From an uncultured Bacteroidota bacterium (GTDB taxonomy: Bacteria; Bacteroidota; Bacteroidia; Bacteroidales; VadinHA17): a stretch of 49,208 nt of DNA. Location of the stretch: contig CALMJY010000085.1 of assembly GCA_937864815.1 (NCBI GenBank), forward strand, positions 1-49,208, given 5' to 3'. Positions within the stretch are counted from its first letter, which is position 1. Every line of letters starts with the position of its first letter. The position numbers and the translations under genes were made by a program. Below the pieces are notes generated by a model. It did not search any database, had not been told where the DNA came from, and saw nothing but the letters and a program-made list of their open reading frames with translations. Below, piece by piece: positions 8,634-16,068 of the stretch.

Positions 8634-10127
8634 TCATTGTATTTTTGCAAGTGCATCAATGAATGCCTCTACTGATGCAGTTATAATATCTGTATTGGCT
8701 GAAAATCCGTAATACATTTTTCCGTCATATTCAACCTGTATATGAACCTTTCCAAGGTCGTCGCTGCCTTTAGTGATTGCCTGGATCAGGAACTCTTCAA
8801 GGTGAACGGTTTTGGAAATAAGCTGTCTTACGGCAGTGAATGAAGCATCGATGGGCCCATTACCGGTTGCAGTTGCATAATGCAGTTCACCGTTAATTTT
8901 GACTCCGACAGTTGCAACTGGCATCATTGATTTACCACAGTTGACCTGCAGCATTTCGAGCTTCATTGATTTTTCACCCTGGAAGACAACACCGGCCAGA
9001 ACTTTGATATCCTCATCCTTGATATCTTTTTTCTTGTCAGCCATCAGGAGGAATTTATGGTAAACATCATCAAGCTCCTCTTTGCCGAGTTTGAAACCAA
9101 GAAGTTCAAGGCGGTGATTAAGGGCTGCCCTTCCGCTTCTGGCAGTAAGGATAATGGATGATTCCTTGATACCTACCTCCACAGGATCTATTATTTCATA
9201 GTTTTCACGTTTCTTAAGAACGCCATCCTGATGAATGCCTGATGAATGGGCAAAAGCATTTCTTCCAACAATTGCCTTGTTAGCCTGGACAGGCATATTC
9301 ATCAATGTTGAAACCAGCCTGCTTGTGTTGTAGATAAGTTTTGTATTTATGTCGGTCCTGACATTTAGGTCATGGTGACTCTTGATTATCATTGCCACCT
9401 CTTCAAGGGAAGTGTTACCTGCCCTCTCTCCTATACCATTGATTGTTACCTCTACCTGTCTTGCTCCGTTTATTATTCCCATCATGGTGTTGGCAGTAGC
9501 CATTCCAAGGTCATTATGGCAATGGGTTGATATGACTGCCTTGTGGATGTTTGGAACATTCTCCATCAGGTATCTGATCTTGCTTCCATATTCTTCCGGA
9601 AGGCAATAACCTGTTGTATCGGGAATATTGACAACAGTGGCACCTGCTTTTATTACTGCCTCTATTACCTTTGCCAGGTATTCGTTTTCACTGCGCCCTG
9701 CATCTTCAGCGTAAAATTCAACATCCTCAACGAATTTCTTCGCATATTTTACAGCATCTGCTGCTCTTTTAATTATCTCCTCAGGAGTTGTTTTAATCTT
9801 AAACTGAATATGCATCGGAGAAGTTCCTATTCCGGTATGAATCCTTTTCTTCTTAGCATATTGCAAAGCCTCGGCAGCTACTTCGATATCCTTTTTTACT
9901 GCTCTCGTAAGAGCGCAAATTACCGGATTGGAGATAGCTTTTGATATTTCAACCACTGAATTAAAATCACCCGGACTTGAAATGGGAAAGCCTGCTTCAA
10001 TAACATCTACACCCAGGGCCTCAAGAGCCTGGGCAACCTCAATTTTTTCAATTGTATTCAGCTGGCACCCTGGCACCTGTTCTCCATCCCTGAGGGTGGT
10101 GTCGAAGATAATGACCTTATCATCCAT
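8634..10127 (-). CDS. leuA: 2-Isopropylmalate synthase
   Basis: A 497-residue DRE-TIM enzyme condensing acetyl-CoA with 2-oxoisovalerate. Motifs: [18 protein letters not shown] at the N-terminus, the metal ligands in [31 protein letters not shown], and [13 protein letters not shown] in the flexible linker. The last 110 or so residues form the LeuA allosteric domain ([17 protein letters not shown] through the end), so leucine feedback is likely. First leu gene after ilvC, 29 nt downstream. Confidence 0.95.
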   Translation of the reverse strand: MDDKVIIFDTTLRDGEQVPGCQLNTIEKIEVAQALEALGVDVIEAGFPISSPGDFNSVVEISKAISNPVICALTRAVKKDIEVAAEALQYAKKKRIHTGIGTSPMHIQFKIKTTPEEIIKRAADAVKYAKKFVEDVEFYAEDAGRSENEYLAKVIEAVIKAGATVVNIPDTTGYCLPEEYGSKIRYLMENVPNIHKAVISTHCHNDLGMATANTMMGIINGARQVEVTINGIGERAGNTSLEEVAMIIKSHHDLNVRTDINTKLIYNTSRLVSTLMNMPVQANKAIVGRNAFAHSSGIHQDGVLKKRENYEIIDPVEVGIKESSIILTARSGRAALNHRLELLGFKLGKEELDDVYHKFLLMADKKKDIKDEDIKVLAGVVFQGEKSMKLEMLQVNCGKSMMPVATVGVKINGELHYATATGNGPIDASFTAVRQLISKTVHLEEFLIQAITKGSDDLGKVHIQVEYDGKMYYGFSANTDIITASVEAFIDALAKIQ

Positions 10128-10156
10128 ATTGTCTGTAATATTTAACTGATTTATAA

Positions 10157-11203
10157 CTATTTAATGGGTCTGAGTTTCCTCACGGCGGAACCGGCTCTCC
10201 ACATCTCTGAATTACCAAGTTCCCTGAGCTCTGCATCAAGTGTCTCCTTGTAGTTTGCAGCACCGGTAGACTTAAGTACCCTTACACACTCCTCACCTGA
10301 TTTTACCCTTTTATATAGTTCCTTGAACACAGGAAGGGTTGCTTCCATAAACTTGGGTCTCCAGTCGAGAGCTCCACGCTGTGCAGTGGCACTGCAGTTT
10401 GCATACATCCAGTCCATACCATTTTCATCAACCAGCCTGATAAGACTCTGGGTCAGCTCCTCCACTGTTTCATTGAAAGCCTCGGAAGGGGAGTGACCAT
10501 TCTCACGCAGCACTTTATACTGTGCATCCATGATACCTGCAAGTGCGCCCATAAGGACACCGCGCTCACCTGTAAGGTCGCTGAAAACTTCCTGTTCGAA
10601 AGTGGTAGGGAAGAGGTAACCTGAACCAATTGCTATACCGAGAGCAATAGTTCTCTCTTCTGCTCTTCCGGTGAAATCCTGAAATACCGAATAGCTTGAG
10701 TTGATTCCCGCTCCGGCAAGAAAGTTACGACGGACACTTGTACCCGAACCTTTTGGGGCACAAAGGATAACGTCAACATCAGCAGGCGGGATAACACCAG
10801 TATGTTCTTTATAAGTTATTGAGAATCCGTGAGAAAAATAAAGTGCATCACCTTTCTTAAGACATGGCTTGATTTTTGGCCAGAGTATACGCTGAGCAGC
10901 ATCTGAAACAAGATACTGGATTATGGTGCCTTTTGTAACTGCTTCTTCAACCGGGAAGAGAGTCTTTCCGGGAACAAATCCATCCTTCACAGCTTTGTCC
11001 CAGTCGGCTTTGAATTCAGGAGCCTGACCAATAATTACATTGATGCCGTTATCTTTCATATTGAGTGCCTGAGCAGGACCCTGAACACCATAACCGATAA
11101 CTGCAACGACTTCATTTTTAAGAACTTCACGAGCTTTGGAAAGTGAAAACTCTTCTCTGGTAACTACATTTTCAAGAACTCCTCCAAAATCAATTTTTGC
11201 CAT
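10157..11203 (-). CDS. ilvC: Ketol-acid reductoisomerase
   Basis: A 348-residue KARI that converts acetolactate and acetohydroxybutyrate to the dihydroxy acids with NAD(P)H and Mg. The Rossmann loop is [21 protein letters not shown]. The knotted C-terminal half has the acidic metal ligands in [23 protein letters not shown] and the [10 protein letters not shown] helix. Size fits a class I-like enzyme of Bacteroidota. Start chosen at [11 protein letters not shown]. It shares the operon with ilvN upstream; the gap carries a heptamer tandem repeat. Confidence 0.95.
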   Translation of the reverse strand: MAKIDFGGVLENVVTREEFSLSKAREVLKNEVVAVIGYGVQGPAQALNMKDNGINVIIGQAPEFKADWDKAVKDGFVPGKTLFPVEEAVTKGTIIQYLVSDAAQRILWPKIKPCLKKGDALYFSHGFSITYKEHTGVIPPADVDVILCAPKGSGTSVRRNFLAGAGINSSYSVFQDFTGRAEERTIALGIAIGSGYLFPTTFEQEVFSDLTGERGVLMGALAGIMDAQYKVLRENGHSPSEAFNETVEELTQSLIRLVDENGMDWMYANCSATAQRGALDWRPKFMEATLPVFKELYKRVKSGEECVRVLKSTGAANYKETLDAELRELGNSEMWRAGSAVRKLRPIK

Positions 11204-11244
11204 GATAGTAATTTTTAATTATTTATGATTATTAATTATTATTC

Positions 11245-11272
11245 CGCCTGTCGCCTGTCGCCTGTCGCCTGT
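11245..11272. repeat. Tandem repeat, 4 x 7 bp (ilvN-ilvC gap)
   Basis: Four exact head-to-tail copies of CGCCTGT fill part of the 79-nt gap between ilvN and ilvC, followed by a degenerate fifth copy. A diverged array of the same word (CCTGTCGCC, CCGGTAGCC) is found at 18681-18722, so this is a dispersed low-complexity motif and not a local slip. It is not in frame with any gene. Confidence 0.9.
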
Positions 11273-11282
11273 AGCCCTTTCT

Positions 11283-11843
11283 TTAGTTCAATGATTTTAC
11301 ATTTTCAGGTCTGACACTGTTTGCCTCATCCATTTCCTGCAGGTATGAGTATAGCTCTTTCACCTGCTTGGTTATAGCTACTCTTCCCGATTTTGCAAAC
11401 TGAAGCACACCATATGGTTCGAGTTGTGTCAGCATTTTAGTAATTTCAGTGCGGTGGCCTGTTTTTTCAATTACCATATACTCAGGTGAAACTTCAAGTA
11501 TACGTGCCTGATGTGCCCTGACAATATGATCAATAATATTACCGCTCATAAGCGATTTTGTTGATACTTTGAAAAGTGCTATCTCCTGGTAGACTATCTG
11601 TTCAGAAGTATGAACAAATACCTTGAGCACATCAACAAGTTTTTCCATCTGCTTTGCAACCTTCTGGACCATTTCGTTGGTGGTGGTAACAACAATTGTC
11701 AGAAGGTACACTCCCTGTACAGCTGATTCGGATGCAGTAAAACTTTCAATATTGATCTGCCTCCTGGTTAATATTATTGTTATTTGTCCGAGAATACCTA
11801 TATGGTCCTCGGTAAAAAGTGATATGGTATATTCCTGTTTCAT
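11283..11843 (-). CDS. ilvN: Acetolactate synthase regulatory (small) subunit
   Basis: A 186-residue ACT-domain protein. The N-terminal ACT domain (about 1-80: YTISLFTEDHIGILGQITIILTRRQINIESFTASES) binds the feedback effector, usually valine. The C-terminal half forms the second domain of IlvH-type subunits. It activates IlvB. Order ilvB-ilvN-ilvC in the direction of transcription is standard. The name could equally be ilvH. Confidence 0.94.
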   Translation of the reverse strand: MKQEYTISLFTEDHIGILGQITIILTRRQINIESFTASESAVQGVYLLTIVVTTTNEMVQKVAKQMEKLVDVLKVFVHTSEQIVYQEIALFKVSTKSLMSGNIIDHIVRAHQARILEVSPEYMVIEKTGHRTEITKMLTQLEPYGVLQFAKSGRVAITKQVKELYSYLQEMDEANSVRPENVKSLN

Positions 11844-11855
11844 TTTGTTTGTTTG

Positions 11856-11935
11856 TCTACTGGTCTATTGGTCTATTGGTCTACTGGTCTTCTGGTCTTC
11901 TGGTCTACTGGTCTATTGGTCTAATGGTCTCATGG
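11856..11935. repeat. Tandem repeat, 10 x 8 bp (ilvB-ilvN gap)
   Basis: Ten uninterrupted octamers of the form TCTNNTGG (mostly TCTATTGG or TCTACTGG, with TCTTCTGG twice and single AA and CA variants) occupy the gap between ilvB and ilvN. They start 13 nt upstream of the ilvN start codon. Unit length is not a multiple of 3, the array is outside coding sequence, and variation is confined to the two central positions. Confidence 0.95.
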
Positions 11936-11939
11936 TATC

Positions 11940-11996
11940 TGGTTTTTCTCCCTCTCTCCTTTTCTCCCCCTCACACTTTCTCCTTTTCTCCCCTCA
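11940..11996. repeat. Pyrimidine tract with duplicated 14-mer
   Basis: On the plus strand this stretch is almost pure C and T and contains CTCCTTTTCTCCCC twice. On the transcribed minus-strand RNA it is a purine-rich tract immediately after the ilvB stop codon. It may mark a ribosome- or RNase-interacting region, but no function can be read from it. Confidence 0.6.
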
Positions 11997-13739
11997 TTAC
12001 TCGATTCTGATTTCTCCGACTCCTGCACCGGGGGCAACCATCGGGAATACATTCTCCTTTTTCTCAACCTTAATTTCCAGGAGATATGGTCCTTCTGAAT
12101 TAAGCATTTCAGTCAGTGCGCCTTTTAGATCCTCTCTTTTAACTATCTTCTTTGCAGGGATATTGAAAGCTTTTGAAATTGCCACGAAATCGGGATTAAC
12201 AAGTTCAGTCGATGCATATCTTTTCTCAAAGAACAGATGCTGCCACTGACGAACCATTCCAAGGAAGTTATTATTAAGAATAATTATCTTAACGGGGATT
12301 TTATACTGCATAATAGTTCCCAGCTCCTGCATAGTCATCTGAAATCCGCCATCGCCGATGAATGTAATTACATGTTTTTCGGGGCGTGCAAGTTTTGCTC
12401 CCATACCGGCAGGAAGTCCGAATCCCATGGTACCCATACCACCTGAGGTAACCCAGCTGTTTGGCTTTGTATATTTGTAATACCTTGCGGCATACATCTG
12501 GTGCTGCCCAACGTCAGTTACAATTATCGCATCACCGTTTGTCATATCCGATACCGTTTTAACAACCTCACCCATTTTTATCTCACCTGATTCCGGTTTG
12601 GTTTCATTTTTTATTACCTTATCGTTTTCAGTCTTGTCAAGTATGCGGAATTCCCTGATCCATTTTTCATGTGAACCCGGCTTGACAAGAGGTATAAGGT
12701 GGGTAAGCGCTTCTTTTGCATCATTATGAATTTCAATGTCAACAGTGACATTCTTGTTTATCTCTGCATTATCAATTTCAATATGAATAATTGATGCCTG
12801 TTTAGCATATTTTTTAAGATTACCTGTCACCCTGTCGTCAAAACGCATTCCGATAGCAATAATCAGGTCTGCCTGATTTGTAAGGATATTAGGAGCATAA
12901 TTTCCATGCATCCCCAGCATACCGGCAAAGAGCCTGTGATCGGATGGAAAAGCAGAAAGTCCGAGTAGTGTTGAAGCAACAGGTATTCCTGTCTTTTCGG
13001 CAAACTCTTTGAACTCCTTTTCAGCTCCTGAAAGAAGTATTCCGTGTCCGGCAAGTATCATTGGCCTTTCAGCATGATTGATCATAATTGCTGCAGATTC
13101 AAGAGCTTTTGTTTTAAGCGGAAGCTTTGGATTATAGCTTCTCAGGTAATCACATTTTTTATATTTGAAGTCAAGCTTTTCGATCTGGGCATCTTTTGTA
13201 ATATCAATGAGAACAGGTCCCGGCCTGCCCGATTTTGCAATATAAAATGCCTTGGCGATAGTTTCTGGTATATCCTCAGCATTCTTAACCTGACAATTCC
13301 ATTTGGTTACCGGCATTGAGATACCTATTATATCTGTTTCCTGGAAGGCATCTGAACCGATAAGATGAGAAACGACCTGGGCGGTAATAAAAACTGTAGG
13401 TACTGAATCGAGAAAAGCATTTGCAACACCTGTTATCAGATTGGTTGCCCCTGGTCCTGATGTTGCCAGGCATACTCCAGGTCTATCAGAAACCATTCCA
13501 AAAGCCTGGGCAGCATGTGCAGCTCCCTGTTCATGTCTAACAAGGATATGCCTGATTTTATCCTCATAGTCGAGAAGCTTGTCGTACAGTGGCATTATTG
13601 CGCCACCGGGATAACCAAAAACAGTATCCACACCTTCAATAATGAGACTCTGGATTATAGCATCTGCTCCCGAGATCCTTGTATCTGTTTCAACCTGTGT
13701 TTTCTTGTTAGTTTTTTCCTTAACCTTTGCAGTCTTCAT
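11997..13739 (-). CDS. ilvB: Acetolactate synthase catalytic (large) subunit
   Basis: A 580-residue ThDP- and FAD-binding enzyme that makes acetolactate or acetohydroxybutyrate. The N-terminal ThDP glutamate lies in GVDTVFGYPGGAIMPLYD, followed by RHEQGAAHAAQAFG. The central FAD domain contains GMLGMHGNYAPNILTNQADLIIAIGMRFDDRVTG. The C-terminal Mg-ThDP motif is TFIGDGGFQMTMQELGTI with the NNNFLGMVRQWQ segment. About 25 extra residues rich in Lys/Thr precede the conserved domain; the ATG at 13739 is the only clear start. Works with IlvN directly downstream. Confidence 0.96.
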   Translation of the reverse strand: MKTAKVKEKTNKKTQVETDTRISGADAIIQSLIIEGVDTVFGYPGGAIMPLYDKLLDYEDKIRHILVRHEQGAAHAAQAFGMVSDRPGVCLATSGPGATNLITGVANAFLDSVPTVFITAQVVSHLIGSDAFQETDIIGISMPVTKWNCQVKNAEDIPETIAKAFYIAKSGRPGPVLIDITKDAQIEKLDFKYKKCDYLRSYNPKLPLKTKALESAAIMINHAERPMILAGHGILLSGAEKEFKEFAEKTGIPVASTLLGLSAFPSDHRLFAGMLGMHGNYAPNILTNQADLIIAIGMRFDDRVTGNLKKYAKQASIIHIEIDNAEINKNVTVDIEIHNDAKEALTHLIPLVKPGSHEKWIREFRILDKTENDKVIKNETKPESGEIKMGEVVKTVSDMTNGDAIIVTDVGQHQMYAARYYKYTKPNSWVTSGGMGTMGFGLPAGMGAKLARPEKHVITFIGDGGFQMTMQELGTIMQYKIPVKIIILNNNFLGMVRQWQHLFFEKRYASTELVNPDFVAISKAFNIPAKKIVKREDLKGALTEMLNSEGPYLLEIKVEKKENVFPMVAPGAGVGEIRIE

Positions 13740-13742
13740 ACT

Positions 13743-13774
13743 TTATTGTCTTATTGTCTTGCAGTCTTGCGGTC
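13743..13774. repeat. Tandem repeat, 4 x 8 bp (ilvD-ilvB gap)
   Basis: Four octamers, TTATTGTC twice then TTGCAGTC and TTGCGGTC, begin 4 nt upstream of the ilvB start codon. A short direct repeat of CTATCAG follows at 13803-13816. Together with the arrays in the next two gaps, every intercistronic gap of the ilv block carries a different short tandem repeat. Confidence 0.85.
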
Positions 13775-13812
13775 CTTTAATTAATTTTATTTTAACTATC
13801 CCCTATCAGCTA

Positions 13813-15642
13813 TCAGCTGATAACTCTGACAGCTCCGGTATCAGCTGAACTGACAAATGCAGAATAGATTTTGAGGGCCTGGGATATTTCACGTTTTCTA
13901 GCTGACGGGGTGAAAGCCTTGTCGACTTTCTTTACCTCAACATTTTTTCTTTCATTTAGTTCATTTTCGGATACCAGTACATTTATATTTCTTGCTGTGA
14001 TGTCTATTTCAATTTTGTCGCCGTTACGGAGGAGTGCGATTTCTCCCCCCGAAGCAGCCTCAGGGGAAACATGCCCTACCGACAGACCTGATGTTCCGCC
14101 TGAGAATCTTCCGTCGGTTATCAGTGCACATTTTTTTCCGAGGCCCATTGATTTGATATAGGATGTTGGATAAAGCATTTCCTGCATTCCTGGTCCTCCT
14201 TTAGGTCCCTCATATCTTATAATAACAGCATCGCCTTCTTTTACTTTTCCGTTAAGGATTCCTTCAACAGCATCCTCCTGCGATTCAAAAATTACTGCAT
14301 TGCCTGTAAATTTAAAAAGTGATGAATCGACACCTGCAGTTTTCACAATGCATCCTTTCCTGGCAATATTTCCGAACAGAACTGCCAGTCCGCCGTCCTT
14401 ATCATAGGGATGTGCAAGATCCCTTATGCATCCGTTTGTCCGGTCAGTATCAAGCTCTTTGTAAGCAGTACTGTGTGAACCCATCGTAATGCTTCTCTTC
14501 ATTGCAGGTCCGCTTTTGAAATAGTCGAACGCTTTTGGTTTTACACTTCCTCCCATAATATCCCAGTCAGCAATTGCCTCCTTAAGGGAAGGATAATCAA
14601 CTCTTTTTACTGATGTGTCTATCAGGTTGCCCCTGTCAAGCTCAGCTAAAATTCCAAGAATCCCTCCTGCACGGTTCACATCCTGAACATGGTAATGAGA
14701 ACTTGGCGCAACTTTGCAGATATTCGGTATTCTGCGGGATAGTTCATCTATATCTTTCATTGTAAAATCAACACCAGCCTCACGGGCTATTGCCAGAAGA
14801 TGCAGCACTGTATTAGTTGATCCACCCATGGCAATATCAAGTGACATTGAGTTAAGGAAGGCCTGCCTTGTGGCAATTGAACGGGGAAGAACCGATTCGT
14901 CACCTTCAGCATAGTACCTGTTGGCCAGATTCACTATAAGCCCTGCAGCTTCCTCAAAAAGTTTTATTCTGTTGGAATGAGTCGCGACAATAGTACCGTT
15001 TCCCGGAAGTGCCAGTCCCAGTGCTTCGTTAAGGCAGTTCATGGAGTTGGCAGTAAACATGCCTGAGCATGATCCACAGGTGGGGCATGCTTCTTTTTCA
15101 ATTTCACTGAGTTCATCATCACTGATCTTGCTGTCGGCAGCAGCCACCATGGCATCAATCAGATCAAGGGCTCTGTCACTTACCTTCCCTGCTTCCATCG
15201 GACCCCCTGAAACAAAAATGGCAGGAATATTAAGCCGCATTGCAGCCATCAGCATACCCGGGGTAATCTTGTCGCAGTTGCTTATACATATCATTGCATC
15301 AACGGTGTGTGCATTGCACATATATTCAACACTGTCGGCAATAAGGTCTCTTGAAGGTAGTGAGTACAGCATCCCTCCGTGTCCCATGGCTATTCCATCG
15401 TCTATTGCAATGGTATTGAATTCAGCAGCGAAACAGCCTCGTTTTTCAATCTCTTTTTTAACAAACTGTCCTATCTCATGAAGATGCACGTGCCCGGGAA
15501 CAAACTGTGTGAAAGAATTAACAATAGCTATTACGGGCTTACCCATCTGTTCCTGCTTCATTCCATTTGCACGCCACAGGCTTCTTGCCCCTGCCATGTT
15601 GCGTCCAATAATGGAGGTTGCACTTCTCAGCTGTTTTTTCAT
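13813..15642 (-). CDS. ilvD: Dihydroxy-acid dehydratase
   Basis: A 609-residue Fe-S dehydratase that removes water from 2,3-dihydroxy acids, the step shared by valine and isoleucine synthesis. Cluster-associated motifs are [14 protein letters not shown] and [19 protein letters not shown], and the C-terminal [22 protein letters not shown] is the catalytic-serine region. First structural gene of the ilv-leu operon, 21 nt after the leader terminator stem. Length is normal. Confidence 0.96.
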   Translation of the reverse strand: MKKQLRSATSIIGRNMAGARSLWRANGMKQEQMGKPVIAIVNSFTQFVPGHVHLHEIGQFVKKEIEKRGCFAAEFNTIAIDDGIAMGHGGMLYSLPSRDLIADSVEYMCNAHTVDAMICISNCDKITPGMLMAAMRLNIPAIFVSGGPMEAGKVSDRALDLIDAMVAAADSKISDDELSEIEKEACPTCGSCSGMFTANSMNCLNEALGLALPGNGTIVATHSNRIKLFEEAAGLIVNLANRYYAEGDESVLPRSIATRQAFLNSMSLDIAMGGSTNTVLHLLAIAREAGVDFTMKDIDELSRRIPNICKVAPSSHYHVQDVNRAGGILGILAELDRGNLIDTSVKRVDYPSLKEAIADWDIMGGSVKPKAFDYFKSGPAMKRSITMGSHSTAYKELDTDRTNGCIRDLAHPYDKDGGLAVLFGNIARKGCIVKTAGVDSSLFKFTGNAVIFESQEDAVEGILNGKVKEGDAVIIRYEGPKGGPGMQEMLYPTSYIKSMGLGKKCALITDGRFSGGTSGLSVGHVSPEAASGGEIALLRNGDKIEIDITARNINVLVSENELNERKNVEVKKVDKAFTPSARKREISQALKIYSAFVSSADTGAVRVIS

Positions 15643-15657
15643 TTTGTTTTCTTCTAT

Positions 15658-15687
15658 AAAAAAGGCTTTCCGGTTACCCGGAAAGCC
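15658..15687 (-). terminator. Attenuator terminator of the ilv leader
   Basis: A perfect 10-bp stem (GGCTTTCCGG with CCGGAAAGCC, 15678-15687 and 15664-15673) closes a GNRA-type GTAA loop and is followed by six T residues (15658-15663) on the minus strand. It stands between the Ile/Val/Leu-rich leader peptide and ilvD. An upstream segment just after the leader stop codon (15715-15723) can pair with 15676-15684 over 9 bp with one G-U pair, which would break the terminator stem. Confidence 0.93.
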
Positions 15688-15722
15688 TCTGTAAGTTTAT
15701 AGTATTACATATCATTTCCGGA

Positions 15723-15779
15723 TCATTTGCCTGGAGCAATAATGAGGAGGACAATAATATGCAGCACGTTTAACATCAT
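15723..15779 (-). CDS. ilvL: ilv-leu operon leader peptide
   Basis: An 18-codon reading frame, MMLNVLHIIVLLIIAPGK, directly upstream of the terminator before ilvD. Positions 8-14 read Ile-Ile-Val-Leu-Leu-Ile-Ile, so the peptide samples all three end products of the operon. It starts about 10 nt after the predicted transcription start and its stop codon touches the antiterminator segment. This is the layout of the enterobacterial ilvGMEDA attenuator. No Shine-Dalgarno is visible, as is usual in Bacteroidota. The first or second ATG could be used. Confidence 0.88.
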   Translation of the reverse strand: MMLNVLHIIVLLIIAPGK

Positions 15780-15796
15780 TTATTAACTTCTGACGG

Positions 15797-15826
15797 CAAA
15801 AGTATTTATATTTTCAATATCTCAAA
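15797..15826 (-). promoter_or_regulatory. Promoter of the ilv-leu operon (Bacteroidota type)
   Basis: TACTTTTG (15804-15797) matches TAnnTTTG in full, and TTTG (15826-15823) lies 18 nt upstream as the -33 element. The predicted start near 15790 places the leader-peptide ATG roughly 10 nt into the RNA. It points away from the GH2-like gene on the other strand. Confidence 0.78.
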
Positions 15827-16068
15827 GAAAAAGCATCGTTTTTTTTACTTTTTATGCATATTATCATAAAATTATTAATATAGACTCAGATTTTTATACA
15901 CAGAACTAACCTGGTGTCCGAATATTAATATGGTTACTTTATACATTTTTTCCTGTATCTCACAATTGATTGTATGCACATCGTAAGAAATTAGCTTAAA
16001 TATAAAAGATCCAGTCAAAATCAATAAAAAATTTATTATCTTGTATCGTTATTTGAAAATTATTTAAT
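15827..16068. other. AT-rich divergent intergenic region
   Basis: This stretch separates the ilv promoter from the plus-strand GH2-like gene. It is strongly AT-rich with no ORF of note. A weak -7-like TATCTTG occurs at 16037-16043 for the plus-strand gene, without a convincing -33 partner. I see no recognisable operator. Confidence 0.5.

Noticed and set aside
11856-11935. CRISPR array
   Set aside because: Units are 8 bp and contiguous with no spacers, and no cas gene is nearby.
15640-15830. T-box riboswitch upstream of ilvD
   Set aside because: No T-box consensus or specifier-loop layout is visible; the short Ile/Val/Leu ORF explains the leader better. The same applies to the his leader.
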